64,000 nucleotides of DNA from Herpetosiphon geysericola (GTDB lineage: Bacteria; Chloroflexota; Chloroflexia; Chloroflexales; Herpetosiphonaceae): NCBI RefSeq assembly GCF_001306135.1, contig NZ_LGKP01000032.1, forward strand, positions 1 to 64,000, in the 5' to 3' direction. This document shows, piece after piece, positions 25,454-33,582 of the stretch. Under the pieces are notes generated by a model. That model was not told the DNA's origin. It saw nothing but the letters and a program-made list of their open reading frames with translations, and ran no database searches. Numbering within the stretch: position 1 is the stretch's first letter; the number at the start of each line of letters is the position of its first letter. A program made the translations under genes and the position numbers.

Positions 25454-26206
25454 TCATAATGCGCCAAGCAGCGCAGCAAATGGATTATCGGTATCATCAT
25501 CTGGATCATCGGCCACGGTTTGGCGCTTGATCGGCGGCGGGCTAGGAACTTCTTCATCGTCATCAAGCGCCCAATCGAGATGCAACGGGCGATCGCCAGC
25601 CATGGCAACTAATTGAGCGAGGCTAAATCGTCGAATGCTAATCTGATCTGGCCATTGTTGGGCTTGTTCAGGATGTTCGATTAGGTGGAAGCGACTTTGA
25701 TCGCCAATGATATCAGCAATGGTTGGCGGTGGGGTATGCGGTGCATCGGGGCTACGCATCAACGCTTGAACGGCCTCAGCATCAGGAATGCCAGTATCGA
25801 CCAATAGCAAGGTTGTGTAGACCCGGGGAATAATTAATTGCAGGGCTGCGCGAATGTCGTGGAGTTGGGTTGCTGCTTTACGAATTGTATGCGCTGAACG
25901 ACTAGCTTTGACCTCAAACACATGTACGCTGCGCCCAACCTCCACCAAGGCATCAATTTCGCGATATTTACGAATAGTTTGGCGGCCACTGCGCTCGTCG
26001 TATTCGAGAATTCGGCGCTCGGAAAGCGCTTGACCCTGCGCTGCGAGCCATTCGCGCAGCAACTGTTCGGCTTCGCCGCCAAACAAATCGCGCTGCCGCG
26101 GTGGCCGAGTTGCCCGCTGATTCTCCCGAGCAATCGTCATTTGTTCAACAAACGCCCGATACTGCGGGTCGTCGAAGGTTGTGAGTCGAGCACGCACAAA
26201 TCGCAC
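25454..26206 (-). CDS. PD-(D/E)XK nuclease-fold protein of unknown role
   Basis: 250 aa. Residues about 80-105 read YREIDALVEVGRSVHVFEVKAS, the restriction-endonuclease-fold signature (a catalytic Asp, then E-x-K on the next strand). A conserved Glu lies in the preceding helix (GGEAEQLLREWL), as in Holliday-junction resolvases and NERD-type domains. The C-terminal third is proline- and acid-rich. There is no methyltransferase or other restriction component nearby; the downstream partner is the ADC-like gene. The start is the first ATG, with no strong ribosome site. Confidence 0.65.
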   Translation of the reverse strand: MRFVRARLTTFDDPQYRAFVEQMTIARENQRATRPPRQRDLFGGEAEQLLREWLAAQGQALSERRILEYDERSGRQTIRKYREIDALVEVGRSVHVFEVKASRSAHTIRKAATQLHDIRAALQLIIPRVYTTLLLVDTGIPDAEAVQALMRSPDAPHTPPPTIADIIGDQSRFHLIEHPEQAQQWPDQISIRRFSLAQLVAMAGDRPLHLDWALDDDEEVPSPPPIKRQTVADDPDDDTDNPFAALLGAL

Positions 26207-26244
26207 AGTTGCAATCCCCCACTAAACTATCTGTATGCTACCAC

Positions 26245-26745
26245 ATAGAAGAAAGGATGAAGGATGAAGAGCAGGATTCAAAAGGCAAAAGGCAAAGGAC
26301 AGAAATCAAAAAAAGAACAGAGAGCAAAGAGCATAGAACAGAGGAAAGGATGAAGGATGAAGGATGAGGGATGAAGGATGAAAGGCTATTGGGAACATAA
26401 GCATAAAAATCTGTGGCTTAAATAATTATCATTCGTGGAATTCGGGCAATTCGTGGCAAAAATCAAACCTTCATGCCCGTCGTGGATCAATCATTAGAAC
26501 GCAGAGACGCAGCGAACAGATGGCTGTTGGCTTTGGGCTAGCGAAAGTATCATCAGGGAAATCTGTGCCAATCTGTGGCTAAAAAAGGGATAAGGCTCTA
26601 GGCTAGGGGCTATCAAAACATTGAATGAAAATTCAACCAATCTCCGATAACCAAAAGTCTGTAGCCTATAGCCAATTCCCTCTTCGTGTTCTTCGCGCTC
26701 TTCGTGGTTTCTATGCTTCGTGCTCTTTGTGCGCTTGGTGGATCA
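26245..26745. repeat. Modular repeat tract F, the longest in the window
   Basis: About 500 bp, mostly in opposite orientation to the other tracts: GGATGAAGGATGAAG, AAAAGGCAAAAGGCAAAGG, GAGCAAAGAGCATAGAAC, a second GGATGAAGGATGAAGGATGAGGGATGAAGG, AATCTGTGGC (twice), ATTCGTGGAATTCGGGCAATTCGTGGC, AACGCAGAGACGCAGCG, GCTCTAGGCTAGGGGCT, CTTCGTGTTCTTCGCGCTCTTCGTGG and TGGATCAAAACTCA. The - strand gene at 26743 has its TGA inside the TTTTGATCCACC boundary. No gene is seen in it. Confidence 0.9.
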
Positions 26746-27285
26746 AAACTCAAATCGGCGTGGCGCTGCTGGAGCACGATCATTATCCGCTGGCTGCAAT
26801 TGATATTGCCACCAACCAACATCATGCCACTGGCCATGTTTGAAACCGGCTTGGCGAAACACTCCAACCGGCGTAAAACCAATTGCCTCGTGCAAGCCCA
26901 CACTTTTGGTATTCGGCAAGGTGATGCCTGCGTAGGCTGAATAATAGCCTAGCGCTTGAAGCTGCTGCAAAAGCTGTTGATAGAGCGCCCTGCCAACGCC
27001 TTGACGCTGAGCACTATTGGCCACATAGACAGTCGTATCGACCGACCATTGATAGGCTGGGCGGCTACGATGTTGGCTGGCGTAGGCATAGCCCTGCACC
27101 TGCCCTTGCGCATCAGCCCAAACCAACCAAGGATATTGTTCAAGAGTTTTGTTAATTCGCTGTGCAATTTCAGTGCTTGTCGGGGCAACGACTTCAAAGG
27201 AAATCACCGTTTGTTCAACAATTGGCGCATAAATTGCGTGAATTGCAACTGCATCAGCCAACGTGGCAACCCGAATGCTTGGCAT
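26743..27285 (-). CDS. GNAT N-acetyltransferase, phosphinothricin-acetyltransferase-like
   Basis: 180 aa with the GNAT acetyl-CoA loop QRQGVGRALYQQLLQQL (about 110-126) and the Pat-subfamily pattern VSFEV near residue 29, RSRPAYQWSVDTTVYV (about 91-107), GITLPNTKSVGLHEAIGF and FKHGQWHDVGWWQ. Homologues acetylate phosphinothricin, methionine sulfoximine or related amino acids; which one cannot be told. SD GAGG lies 5 nt before the ATG. Confidence 0.88.
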   Translation of the reverse strand: MPSIRVATLADAVAIHAIYAPIVEQTVISFEVVAPTSTEIAQRINKTLEQYPWLVWADAQGQVQGYAYASQHRSRPAYQWSVDTTVYVANSAQRQGVGRALYQQLLQQLQALGYYSAYAGITLPNTKSVGLHEAIGFTPVGVFRQAGFKHGQWHDVGWWQYQLQPADNDRAPAAPRRFEF

Positions 27286-27300
27286 AACGACCTCATCTAG

Positions 27301-27336
27301 AAAAAGCCCTTTTCATGATAGCTGAAAAGGACTTTA
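27301..27336 (-). terminator. Terminator of the CoA-transferase unit
   Basis: 13-bp stem (AAAGTCCTTTTCA / TGAAAAGGGCTTT, one mismatch) with a 7-nt loop, followed by TTTTT on the - strand. It is 120 bp downstream of the CoA-transferase stop, leaving room for the small frame at 27347-27436. Confidence 0.85.
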
Positions 27337-27346
27337 GTGGTTTGAA

Positions 27347-27436
27347 CTAGGCTGCATCTGCTTTGAGCGTTGGCAGCACTTCAGGCTCGCGCGCTTGATC
27401 AACGACCACAGGTTTGCTTGCGTTTTTCAACGACAT
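27347..27436 (-). CDS. Possible 29-aa peptide gene
   Basis: Between the CoA-transferase stop codon and the terminator lies a frame starting ATG 5 nt behind AAGG and ending TAG. The peptide begins MSLKNASKPVVVDQ and ends LPTLKADAA. The codons follow local usage (GCGCGC, CTG, GTG). It is not in a repeat tract and explains the long 3' region before the terminator. There is no recognised family. It could be a chance frame. Confidence 0.35.
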   Translation of the reverse strand: MSLKNASKPVVVDQAREPEVLPTLKADAA

Positions 27437-27457
27437 TCGCGCCTTATTGCAATCACA

Positions 27458-28624
27458 TTATTGTGATTCTGATTTGGCGTTTGTTGCGAACTGTTGGCGA
27501 ATTGCCCGGCTATGTTGGCCCAATAATGGTGGCGCCAAACGAATACTTGCAGGAGTTGCTGAGAATTTAAAGGGTATCCCCAACAGCTTCAAATCGCCAA
27601 TGGTTGGGTGCTCTATGTTCACTACCATCTCACGGGCCAAGACCTGCGGATCGTTCAACACCTGACCAATAGTACGCACAGCCCCAACCGGAATGCCTGC
27701 TGCTTGAATGAGCTTAACCCACTCGGCGCTTGGTTTTTGGCTAAATTGCTGCTTGAGCAAGGCTACCAATTCGCTGCGATGCTGCACGCGTTGCGGGTTG
27801 GTGCTAAAACGTGGGTCGTCTGCCCAAGCTGGTTGTTCCAAAACAGCGCACAAACTTTGCCATTGGCGATCGTTACCAACTGCCAGCGCAAACGCGCCAT
27901 CGCTAGCCTCAAAGCTTTGGTAGGGCACAATCGTCGGGTGCGCATTGCCATAACGCATTGGCTCCTCGCCAGTTATTAAGTAGGCGCTGCCAACATTGGC
28001 TAGCCAAGCAACCTGCGATTCCAACAACGAAATATCAATATGCTGGCCAAGCCCTGTCCGTTCGCGGGCATACAAGGCCGCCAAAATTGCGTTGCTTGCC
28101 AACATTCCGCTCGTTAAATCGACAACCGCCACCCCAACTTTGCTGGCCTCGCCGTTGGCAGGCCCAGTGATGCTCATCAAGCCTGCGGTTGCTTGGACAA
28201 TAAAATCGTAGCCTGGCAGCTCCGATTCTGGCCCGCTGGCGCCCATACCGCTGATTGTCAGCGTGATCAAACGGGGATTTTGCGCCCGCAAACTGGCTAA
28301 ACTCAAGCCAAATCGTTCGAGTGTGCCTGGGCGAAAATTCTCGACCAAGATATCTGCTTGATTGGCAATAGTGCGAATCAATTCAGCATCGGCGGCAGTT
28401 TTAAGGTCGGCAACCAGCGAGCGTTTATTGCGATTGACCGCCAAATAATAGGCACTTTCGCCAGCAACAAATGGCGGCCCCCAGCGCCGAGTATCATCAC
28501 CTTGTGGGGCTTCGACTTTGATCACATCGGCCCCAAGATCACCAAGAATCATGGTGCAATATGGGCCTGCCAGCACGCGTGAGAGGTCGAGCACCAGCAG
28601 GCCTGCGAGCGGAGAACTCAGCAT
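27458..28624 (-). CDS. CaiB/BaiF family III CoA-transferase
   Basis: 388 aa. The family start LDLSRVLAGPYCTMILGDLGADVIKVE (about 12-38), the RNKRSLVADLK motif, VENFRPGTLERFG, the GYDFIVQATAG region and the segment VVDLTSGMLASNAILAALY containing the catalytic aspartate are all present. It transfers CoA between carboxylic acids (formyl-CoA:oxalate or carnitine-type); the acids are not predictable. The ATG at 28624 lacks a clear ribosome site. Confidence 0.9.
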   Translation of the reverse strand: MLSSPLAGLLVLDLSRVLAGPYCTMILGDLGADVIKVEAPQGDDTRRWGPPFVAGESAYYLAVNRNKRSLVADLKTAADAELIRTIANQADILVENFRPGTLERFGLSLASLRAQNPRLITLTISGMGASGPESELPGYDFIVQATAGLMSITGPANGEASKVGVAVVDLTSGMLASNAILAALYARERTGLGQHIDISLLESQVAWLANVGSAYLITGEEPMRYGNAHPTIVPYQSFEASDGAFALAVGNDRQWQSLCAVLEQPAWADDPRFSTNPQRVQHRSELVALLKQQFSQKPSAEWVKLIQAAGIPVGAVRTIGQVLNDPQVLAREMVVNIEHPTIGDLKLLGIPFKFSATPASIRLAPPLLGQHSRAIRQQFATNAKSESQ

Positions 28625-28846
28625 TGAGCAGTACCATTAACTAGAGGAAGCAGCAGCTTCCTTGGGCGAATTATGCAGCGCAACCATACAACGAGCCAGT
28701 ATTTTGAGCAAATGCTGGGTCAGGAGCATTGGTTTGGCTTGATTATCGCCACATGGATGCAAAAATCGTGAATAACAGCATGCCAATTCGCGAGAAGCTG
28801 GGGTACACTTAATACTGTTTCAACTTCTGGATAGGAGTGGTGTGTT

Positions 28847-29416
28847 ATGATCGATTTTGGGCCATTGAAGGACGGTACACAAACCTTGGGCGAGCTTGGG
28901 GCCAGCCTAAGCAAGCAAGATCTTTGGGATGCAACCGATGAGATGATTGGCGATCTGCTGAGTTTATTAACCGATGCGGTTGACGCTGATATTGTTTTCG
29001 TCCCATCCGATCCCAAGGCCAACGATCCTGGGGCTTCCGAGGAAGAACGGGATATGGCTTGGACTTTTGGCCATTTGATTTGCCATATTACCGCTGGCAA
29101 CGAAGAGGCTGCTTTGACCGCCTTGGCGATGGCTTCGGGCATTTTGCCCAACGAACGCTTGCGCTATGAAATGCCATGGCAGGATTTGCAAACTGTTGAG
29201 CAAGCCCGCCAACGCCTCGAAGAAAGCCGCCGTATGTGCCTCAGTATGCTCGATGCATGGCCCGACCAGCCGCATCTTGAAATTAGCCAAGTGATCTACG
29301 AGGGGTGGGGGCCGCTCAACGCCCATGGTCGCTACTTCCTTGGCTTGAAACATACCAACGATCATGTTGAGCAGTTTCACGAAACGATGCGCCAAGCCAA
29401 AGCCGCCCGCAGCTAA
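28847..29416 (+). CDS. DinB-superfamily protein
   Basis: 189 aa, mainly helical, with histidines spaced as in the DinB/YfiT four-helix metal site: GHLICHI (about 75-81) and LKHTNDHVEQFH (about 173-184). DinB-like proteins include thiol-dependent transferases and many of unknown function. TAGGAG lies 9 nt before the ATG. A hairpin terminator follows. It stands alone. Confidence 0.75.
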   Translation: MIDFGPLKDGTQTLGELGASLSKQDLWDATDEMIGDLLSLLTDAVDADIVFVPSDPKANDPGASEEERDMAWTFGHLICHITAGNEEAALTALAMASGILPNERLRYEMPWQDLQTVEQARQRLEESRRMCLSMLDAWPDQPHLEISQVIYEGWGPLNAHGRYFLGLKHTNDHVEQFHETMRQAKAARS

Positions 29417-29432
29417 ATAACCGTAACCACGT

Positions 29433-29476
29433 AGCAAGGACACATCGCAATTAAGCTGATGTGTCCTTGCTGTTTA
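29433..29476 (+). terminator. Terminator after the DinB-like gene
   Basis: Perfect 14-bp stem AGCAAGGACACATC / GATGTGTCCTTGCT with an 11-nt loop, followed by GTTTAAC (weak T-run). Confidence 0.7.
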
Positions 29477-29595
29477 ACCCCTGACCTGTCCCTTTGGAAC
29501 ATAATCATGCGACCAAAGTCGGATATTGTTATGCACATTTTAGCATATACTATATAGTCTGCTGGTTCGGGATAACCAACACAAAGGAGGCATGC

Positions 29596-31362
29596 GTGAA
29601 GCATCTAGATCAGTATCGACGGTTACTGGCGCACTTAAAGCCCTACCCTAGGCAAGTGTTCTATGCCTATGGCTCAACCCTCTTGGCAGTCGGCTTAAAC
29701 ATTGCAATTCCCCAATTGCTCAAACAAGCGATTGACGAAGGGATTGCCAGCGGCTCTAGTCGAGCTTTGCTAATCACTGCGCTGATTATTTTGGGCGTGG
29801 CAGTTGTGCGGGTTATTTTCGGCTTTGCCCAACGCTATTATAGCGAGTGGCTGAGCTTTCGGGTGGCCTACGATTTGCGCAATCGTTTTTACGATGCGAT
29901 TCAACGGCTGCCATTTTCGTTCCACGATCGCTCGCAAACAGGCGACCTGATGAGTCGCGCGACCAGCGATATTACTGAAACCGAGCGTTTTGTCGGGGTT
30001 GGGCTACTCGAACTTAGCTCGACCATGCTCTTGCTTTTCGGCATTATCGTGGCCATGCTGGTGGAAGATTTAACCTTAACTGGCTTGGCACTTTTGCCCT
30101 TGCCCGTGCTGTTGTATGCCACAATTCGCTTTGGCAACACCGTCGAGCCGCTGTTTACCAAAATTCAAGAGCAAATGGGCAAGCTCTCGACCATGATGCA
30201 AGAAAGCCTAACTGGCATTCGCGTGGTCAAAGCCTTTGCCCGCGAGCCATATGAACTAGAAAAATTTGATCGCGATAATGGCGAGTGGTATAACCGCCGT
30301 TTTGCCGTGATTCGCATTTGGGGCAATAGCTGGCCCTTTTTCAACTTTTTGGTCGCGATCAGCGTGATTATTTTGCTCTGGATTGGCGGCCCGCAAGCGA
30401 TTGATGGCACGATTACGGTTGGCTCGTTATTCGCCATGATTAGCTATGTGCTGTTGTTGAACAACCCAGTGCAACGCTTAGGCTTTACCGTCAACTTGGC
30501 AGCGACGGCAGTTGCTAGCTCGGCCCGCGTGTTTGAAATTATCGATACCTACGATGAATTGGCCGATAAAACCAATGCTCAGGGCTTGGAGCATGTGCAG
30601 GGCCACGTCAAATTTGAGCATGTGTCGTTTGCCTATCGCGAAGGTGGCCGCCCAACCTTGCACGATGTTTCGTTCGAGGCCAAGCCAGGCCAAGTGATCG
30701 CCTTGATGGGGCCAACTGGCTCTGGCAAAAGCACGATCACCAACCTGATTCCACGCTTCTACGACCCAATTGAAGGTCGGGTGTTGGTCGATGGCCACGA
30801 TGTGCGCGATTTGGCAATTAAGAGTTTGCGTGAACAAATTGGAATTGTGCTGCAAGATTCATTCTTATTCAGCTCAAGCATCGCCGACAACATTCGCTAC
30901 GGGCGGCCCGATGCTAGCGACGAAGAGGTGATTGTAGCGGCCAAAGCCGCGCGCGCTCACGATTTTATTCTCAATTTCGGCGAAGGCTACCAAACTAAAG
31001 TTGGCGAGCGTGGCGTGACGCTTTCTGGTGGTCAGCGCCAGCGCATCGCAATTGCCCGCGCCTTGTTGCTCAACCCACGGATTTTGATTTTGGACGATTC
31101 GACATCAAGCGTAGATACCGAAACCGAGCACTTGATTCAGCAAGCGCTCGACCAATTGATGCAAGGGCGCACGACCTTTGTGATTGCCCAACGCTTGTTG
31201 ACGCTCAAAAATGCCGACCAAATTTTGGTGCTTGATGCTGGCAAAGTGGTGCAACATGGCACGCACGAACAATTATTGGCCCAACCTGGCCTCTATCGCA
31301 CCATCTACGATCTGCAACTCAAAGATCAAGAGGAAAGCCTTGTTGAAGAACAAAGAGCATAG
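29596..31362 (+). CDS. ABC exporter subunit A (degenerate ATP site)
   Basis: 588-aa half-transporter: six membrane helices (about 20-300) and a C-terminal ATPase. Walker A is GPTGSGKST (about 372-380) and the signature is a normal LSGGQRQR (about 476). Walker B is ILILDDSTSSVD, with Asp in place of the catalytic Glu, and the switch histidine is Gln (FVIAQRL, about 530). These changes mark the non-catalytic half of a heterodimer; the next gene is its partner. The GTG start behind AAAGGAGG fits; the upstream in-frame extension has no ribosome site. The last codons (EQRA-stop) come from repeat tract G. The exported substrate is unknown (multidrug or lipid-like). Confidence 0.93.
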   Translation: MKHLDQYRRLLAHLKPYPRQVFYAYGSTLLAVGLNIAIPQLLKQAIDEGIASGSSRALLITALIILGVAVVRVIFGFAQRYYSEWLSFRVAYDLRNRFYDAIQRLPFSFHDRSQTGDLMSRATSDITETERFVGVGLLELSSTMLLLFGIIVAMLVEDLTLTGLALLPLPVLLYATIRFGNTVEPLFTKIQEQMGKLSTMMQESLTGIRVVKAFAREPYELEKFDRDNGEWYNRRFAVIRIWGNSWPFFNFLVAISVIILLWIGGPQAIDGTITVGSLFAMISYVLLLNNPVQRLGFTVNLAATAVASSARVFEIIDTYDELADKTNAQGLEHVQGHVKFEHVSFAYREGGRPTLHDVSFEAKPGQVIALMGPTGSGKSTITNLIPRFYDPIEGRVLVDGHDVRDLAIKSLREQIGIVLQDSFLFSSSIADNIRYGRPDASDEEVIVAAKAARAHDFILNFGEGYQTKVGERGVTLSGGQRQRIAIARALLLNPRILILDDSTSSVDTETEHLIQQALDQLMQGRTTFVIAQRLLTLKNADQILVLDAGKVVQHGTHEQLLAQPGLYRTIYDLQLKDQEESLVEEQRA

Positions 31363-31430
31363 AACATAGAGCATAGGACTTTGGTGGTGTTTTTTGACTT
31401 TTGACTTCTGCCTTTTGATTTTATGAGGGT
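31341..31430. repeat. Modular repeat tract G between the two ABC genes
   Basis: GAACAAAGAGCATAGAACATAGAGCATAGG followed by TTTTTTGACTTTTGACTTCTGCCTTTTGATTTT. It encodes the last residues and TAG stop of the first ABC gene and separates two subunits that would normally be closely spaced. Confidence 0.88.
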
Positions 31431-31435
31431 TTTCC

Positions 31436-33289
31436 ATGACAACCAAAGCTTTAGTGCCGTCGCGCAAGCGCGATGATGAAATAGAAAAAAAGGTCGCCGA
31501 TTTATTGCCCAAGGACGATGAAAATAGCTTGGGCAAGGCCTACGATCCGCGTTTGATGCGCCGTTTATTGGCCTTTATCGTGCCCTACAAACGCACCATG
31601 GTTGCAGCAATCGGGCTGATGATTATTGGCACGGTGCTGTCGGTGGTTTCGCCGTGGGTCATCGGCCAAGCAATTGACGTAGGCATCAAGGCCAAAGCGC
31701 TCAATTCGCTCTACACCTGGACGATTATTTTTGCGGTGGTTTCGTTGGGCGAATGGCTCTCGAACCGCTCGCGGATTCACTTATTGGCAGTGGTTGGCAC
31801 GGGCGTGGTAGCTGATGTACGCTCAGCGCTGTTTCGCCATTTGCAGCGTTTATCGCTCAATTTTTACAATCGTTATAGCGTTGGCCGCTTGATGAGCCGC
31901 CTGATCTCCGATGTTGATGTGTTGCAAGATTTTGTTACATGGTCGATTACTGGGCTAACTCGCGCAACCTTCTCGTTGGTGGGCATCACGATTGCCATGC
32001 TCTGGCTGAATTGGAAATTAGCGCTGGTCACCTTTGCCGTGCTGCCAATTATGGTCATCGTGACCAACTACTGGCGGGTGCGGGTGCGTCAAGCCTATCG
32101 CTCAACCCGCGAACGAATCGCCTTGATCAACGGCTATTTGAACGAATCGATCTCAGGGATTCGGGTGACCAAGAGTTTTGTGCGCGAAGAGGCCAACGGC
32201 GAGCACTTCGACGATCTCAATCGCTCGTATTTCAATGCTAACACCAGCGCCGCGCGTTTGGCCGCGACCTTCTTTCCCGCTGTCGATTTCATGGGTTCGT
32301 TGGCAACGGCCTTGGTGGTGGGCGTTGGTGGTTGGTTGGTGGTCGGCGATGAGCTAACGCCTGGGGTATTGGTGGCGTTTGTCTTGTATGTCAGCCGTTT
32401 CTTCGACCCAATTTTGGAGTTGGCGCAACGCTACAACACCTTTCAATCGACCATGGCTTCATCGGAGCGCATGTTTGCCTTGCTTGATACCGAGCCAGAT
32501 ATGCTTGACGCGCCGAATGCCAAAATCTTGCCAGCAGTACGTGGTCATGTGATGTTTGACCATGTATCGTTTGGCTATGCTGATGGCGAGCCAGTGTTGC
32601 GTGATGTGACCCTCGAAGCCCAGCCTGGCGAGACGATTGCTTTGGTTGGCGAAACTGGGGCTGGCAAAAGCACGATTATTCGTTTACTTGGGCGTTTCTT
32701 CGATGTAACCGATGGCGCTGTGCTGGTCGATGGCCATGATATTCGCGAAGTAACCCAAGCCAGTTTGCGCCAACAACTGGGCATTGTGCTGCAAGATACC
32801 TTCCTCTTTGGTGGCAGCATTAGCGATAATATTCGTTATGGCCGTTTGGATGCCAGTGATGAGGCTGTGATTGCCGCCGCCAAAGCGGTTGGCGCCCACG
32901 AATTTATCGAGCGCATGCCCGAAGGCTACAACACCGATGTTGGCGAAAATGGGGTGAACTTGAGCGTTGGCCAACGCCAAATTCTCTCATTTGCCCGTGC
33001 GTTGTTGGCCGACCCACGCTTGCTGATTTTGGATGAAGCGACCAGCAGCGTTGATACCACGACCGAGCGCCAAATTCAGGCCGCTTTGGATACGCTGATG
33101 CGGGGCCGAACCAGCTTTGTAATTGCCCACCGTTTGAGCACAATCACCAGCGCCGATAAAATTGTGGTGCTTGATCGTGGCCAGATTAGCGAAATGGGCA
33201 CCCATGCAGAGTTGCTAGCCCGCAAAGGCCGCTACTACAACCTTTACACCATGCAATGGAGCAAAGGCAACGGTACGATTGGCGAGTAA
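31436..33289 (+). CDS. ABC exporter subunit B (catalytic ATP site partner)
   Basis: 617 aa: a charged N-terminal extension (about 1-45), six membrane helices, C-terminal ATPase. Walker A GETGAGKST (about 405), Walker B LLILDEATSSVD with normal Glu, and the switch His in FVIAHRLSTI are intact. The signature is LSVGQRQI instead of LSGGQ. In a dimer with subunit A this altered signature faces A's altered Walker B, so all deviations gather in one ATP site and the other stays consensus, as in BmrCD or TM287/288. GAGGG lies 6 nt before the ATG. Confidence 0.94.
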   Translation: MTTKALVPSRKRDDEIEKKVADLLPKDDENSLGKAYDPRLMRRLLAFIVPYKRTMVAAIGLMIIGTVLSVVSPWVIGQAIDVGIKAKALNSLYTWTIIFAVVSLGEWLSNRSRIHLLAVVGTGVVADVRSALFRHLQRLSLNFYNRYSVGRLMSRLISDVDVLQDFVTWSITGLTRATFSLVGITIAMLWLNWKLALVTFAVLPIMVIVTNYWRVRVRQAYRSTRERIALINGYLNESISGIRVTKSFVREEANGEHFDDLNRSYFNANTSAARLAATFFPAVDFMGSLATALVVGVGGWLVVGDELTPGVLVAFVLYVSRFFDPILELAQRYNTFQSTMASSERMFALLDTEPDMLDAPNAKILPAVRGHVMFDHVSFGYADGEPVLRDVTLEAQPGETIALVGETGAGKSTIIRLLGRFFDVTDGAVLVDGHDIREVTQASLRQQLGIVLQDTFLFGGSISDNIRYGRLDASDEAVIAAAKAVGAHEFIERMPEGYNTDVGENGVNLSVGQRQILSFARALLADPRLLILDEATSSVDTTTERQIQAALDTLMRGRTSFVIAHRLSTITSADKIVVLDRGQISEMGTHAELLARKGRYYNLYTMQWSKGNGTIGE

Positions 33290-33565
33290 GAACAATACAA
33301 CATAGAGCATAGAACAGAGGGGACGCTAGAGAATTTCGGTTCTCAGCGTCCCTTCTATTGATCCACGAAGAGCACAAAGGGCACGAAGCATGGGAACCAC
33401 GAAGAGCACGAAGAGTCACGAAGATAGGATTATAGGCTATAGGCTATTGGATGTTCCAACTCATCCTCGATAGCCCATAGCCATCAGCCATGCCTTCATT
33501 GCGCCGCTGCGTTAAAGTGCTCTTGCTTCGCTTTCCTGAAATCTGACTCCTGAAACATATTTTGA
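33287..33565. repeat. Modular repeat tract H
   Basis: Starts at the stop codon of ABC subunit B (TAAGAACAATACAACATAGAGCATAG), then, after an embedded terminator, GATCCACGAAGAGCACAAAGGGCACGAAG, AACCACGAAGAGCACGAAGAGTCACGAAG, TATAGGCTATAGGCTATTGG, GATAGCCCATAGCC, CATTGCGCCGCTGCGTTAAA and CTGAAATCTGACTCCTGAAAC. No gene in it. Confidence 0.88.
33319..33358 (+). terminator. Terminator of the ABC exporter operon, embedded in repeat tract H
   Basis: Stem GGGACGCT / AGCGTCCC extended by GAGAA / TTCTC with one bulged A and a TTTCGG loop, then TTCTATTG. It is 30 bp downstream of the stop codon, with a short repeat module lying between stop and stem. Confidence 0.8.
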
Positions 33566-33582
33566 CTATTGCTTGCAGGTGC

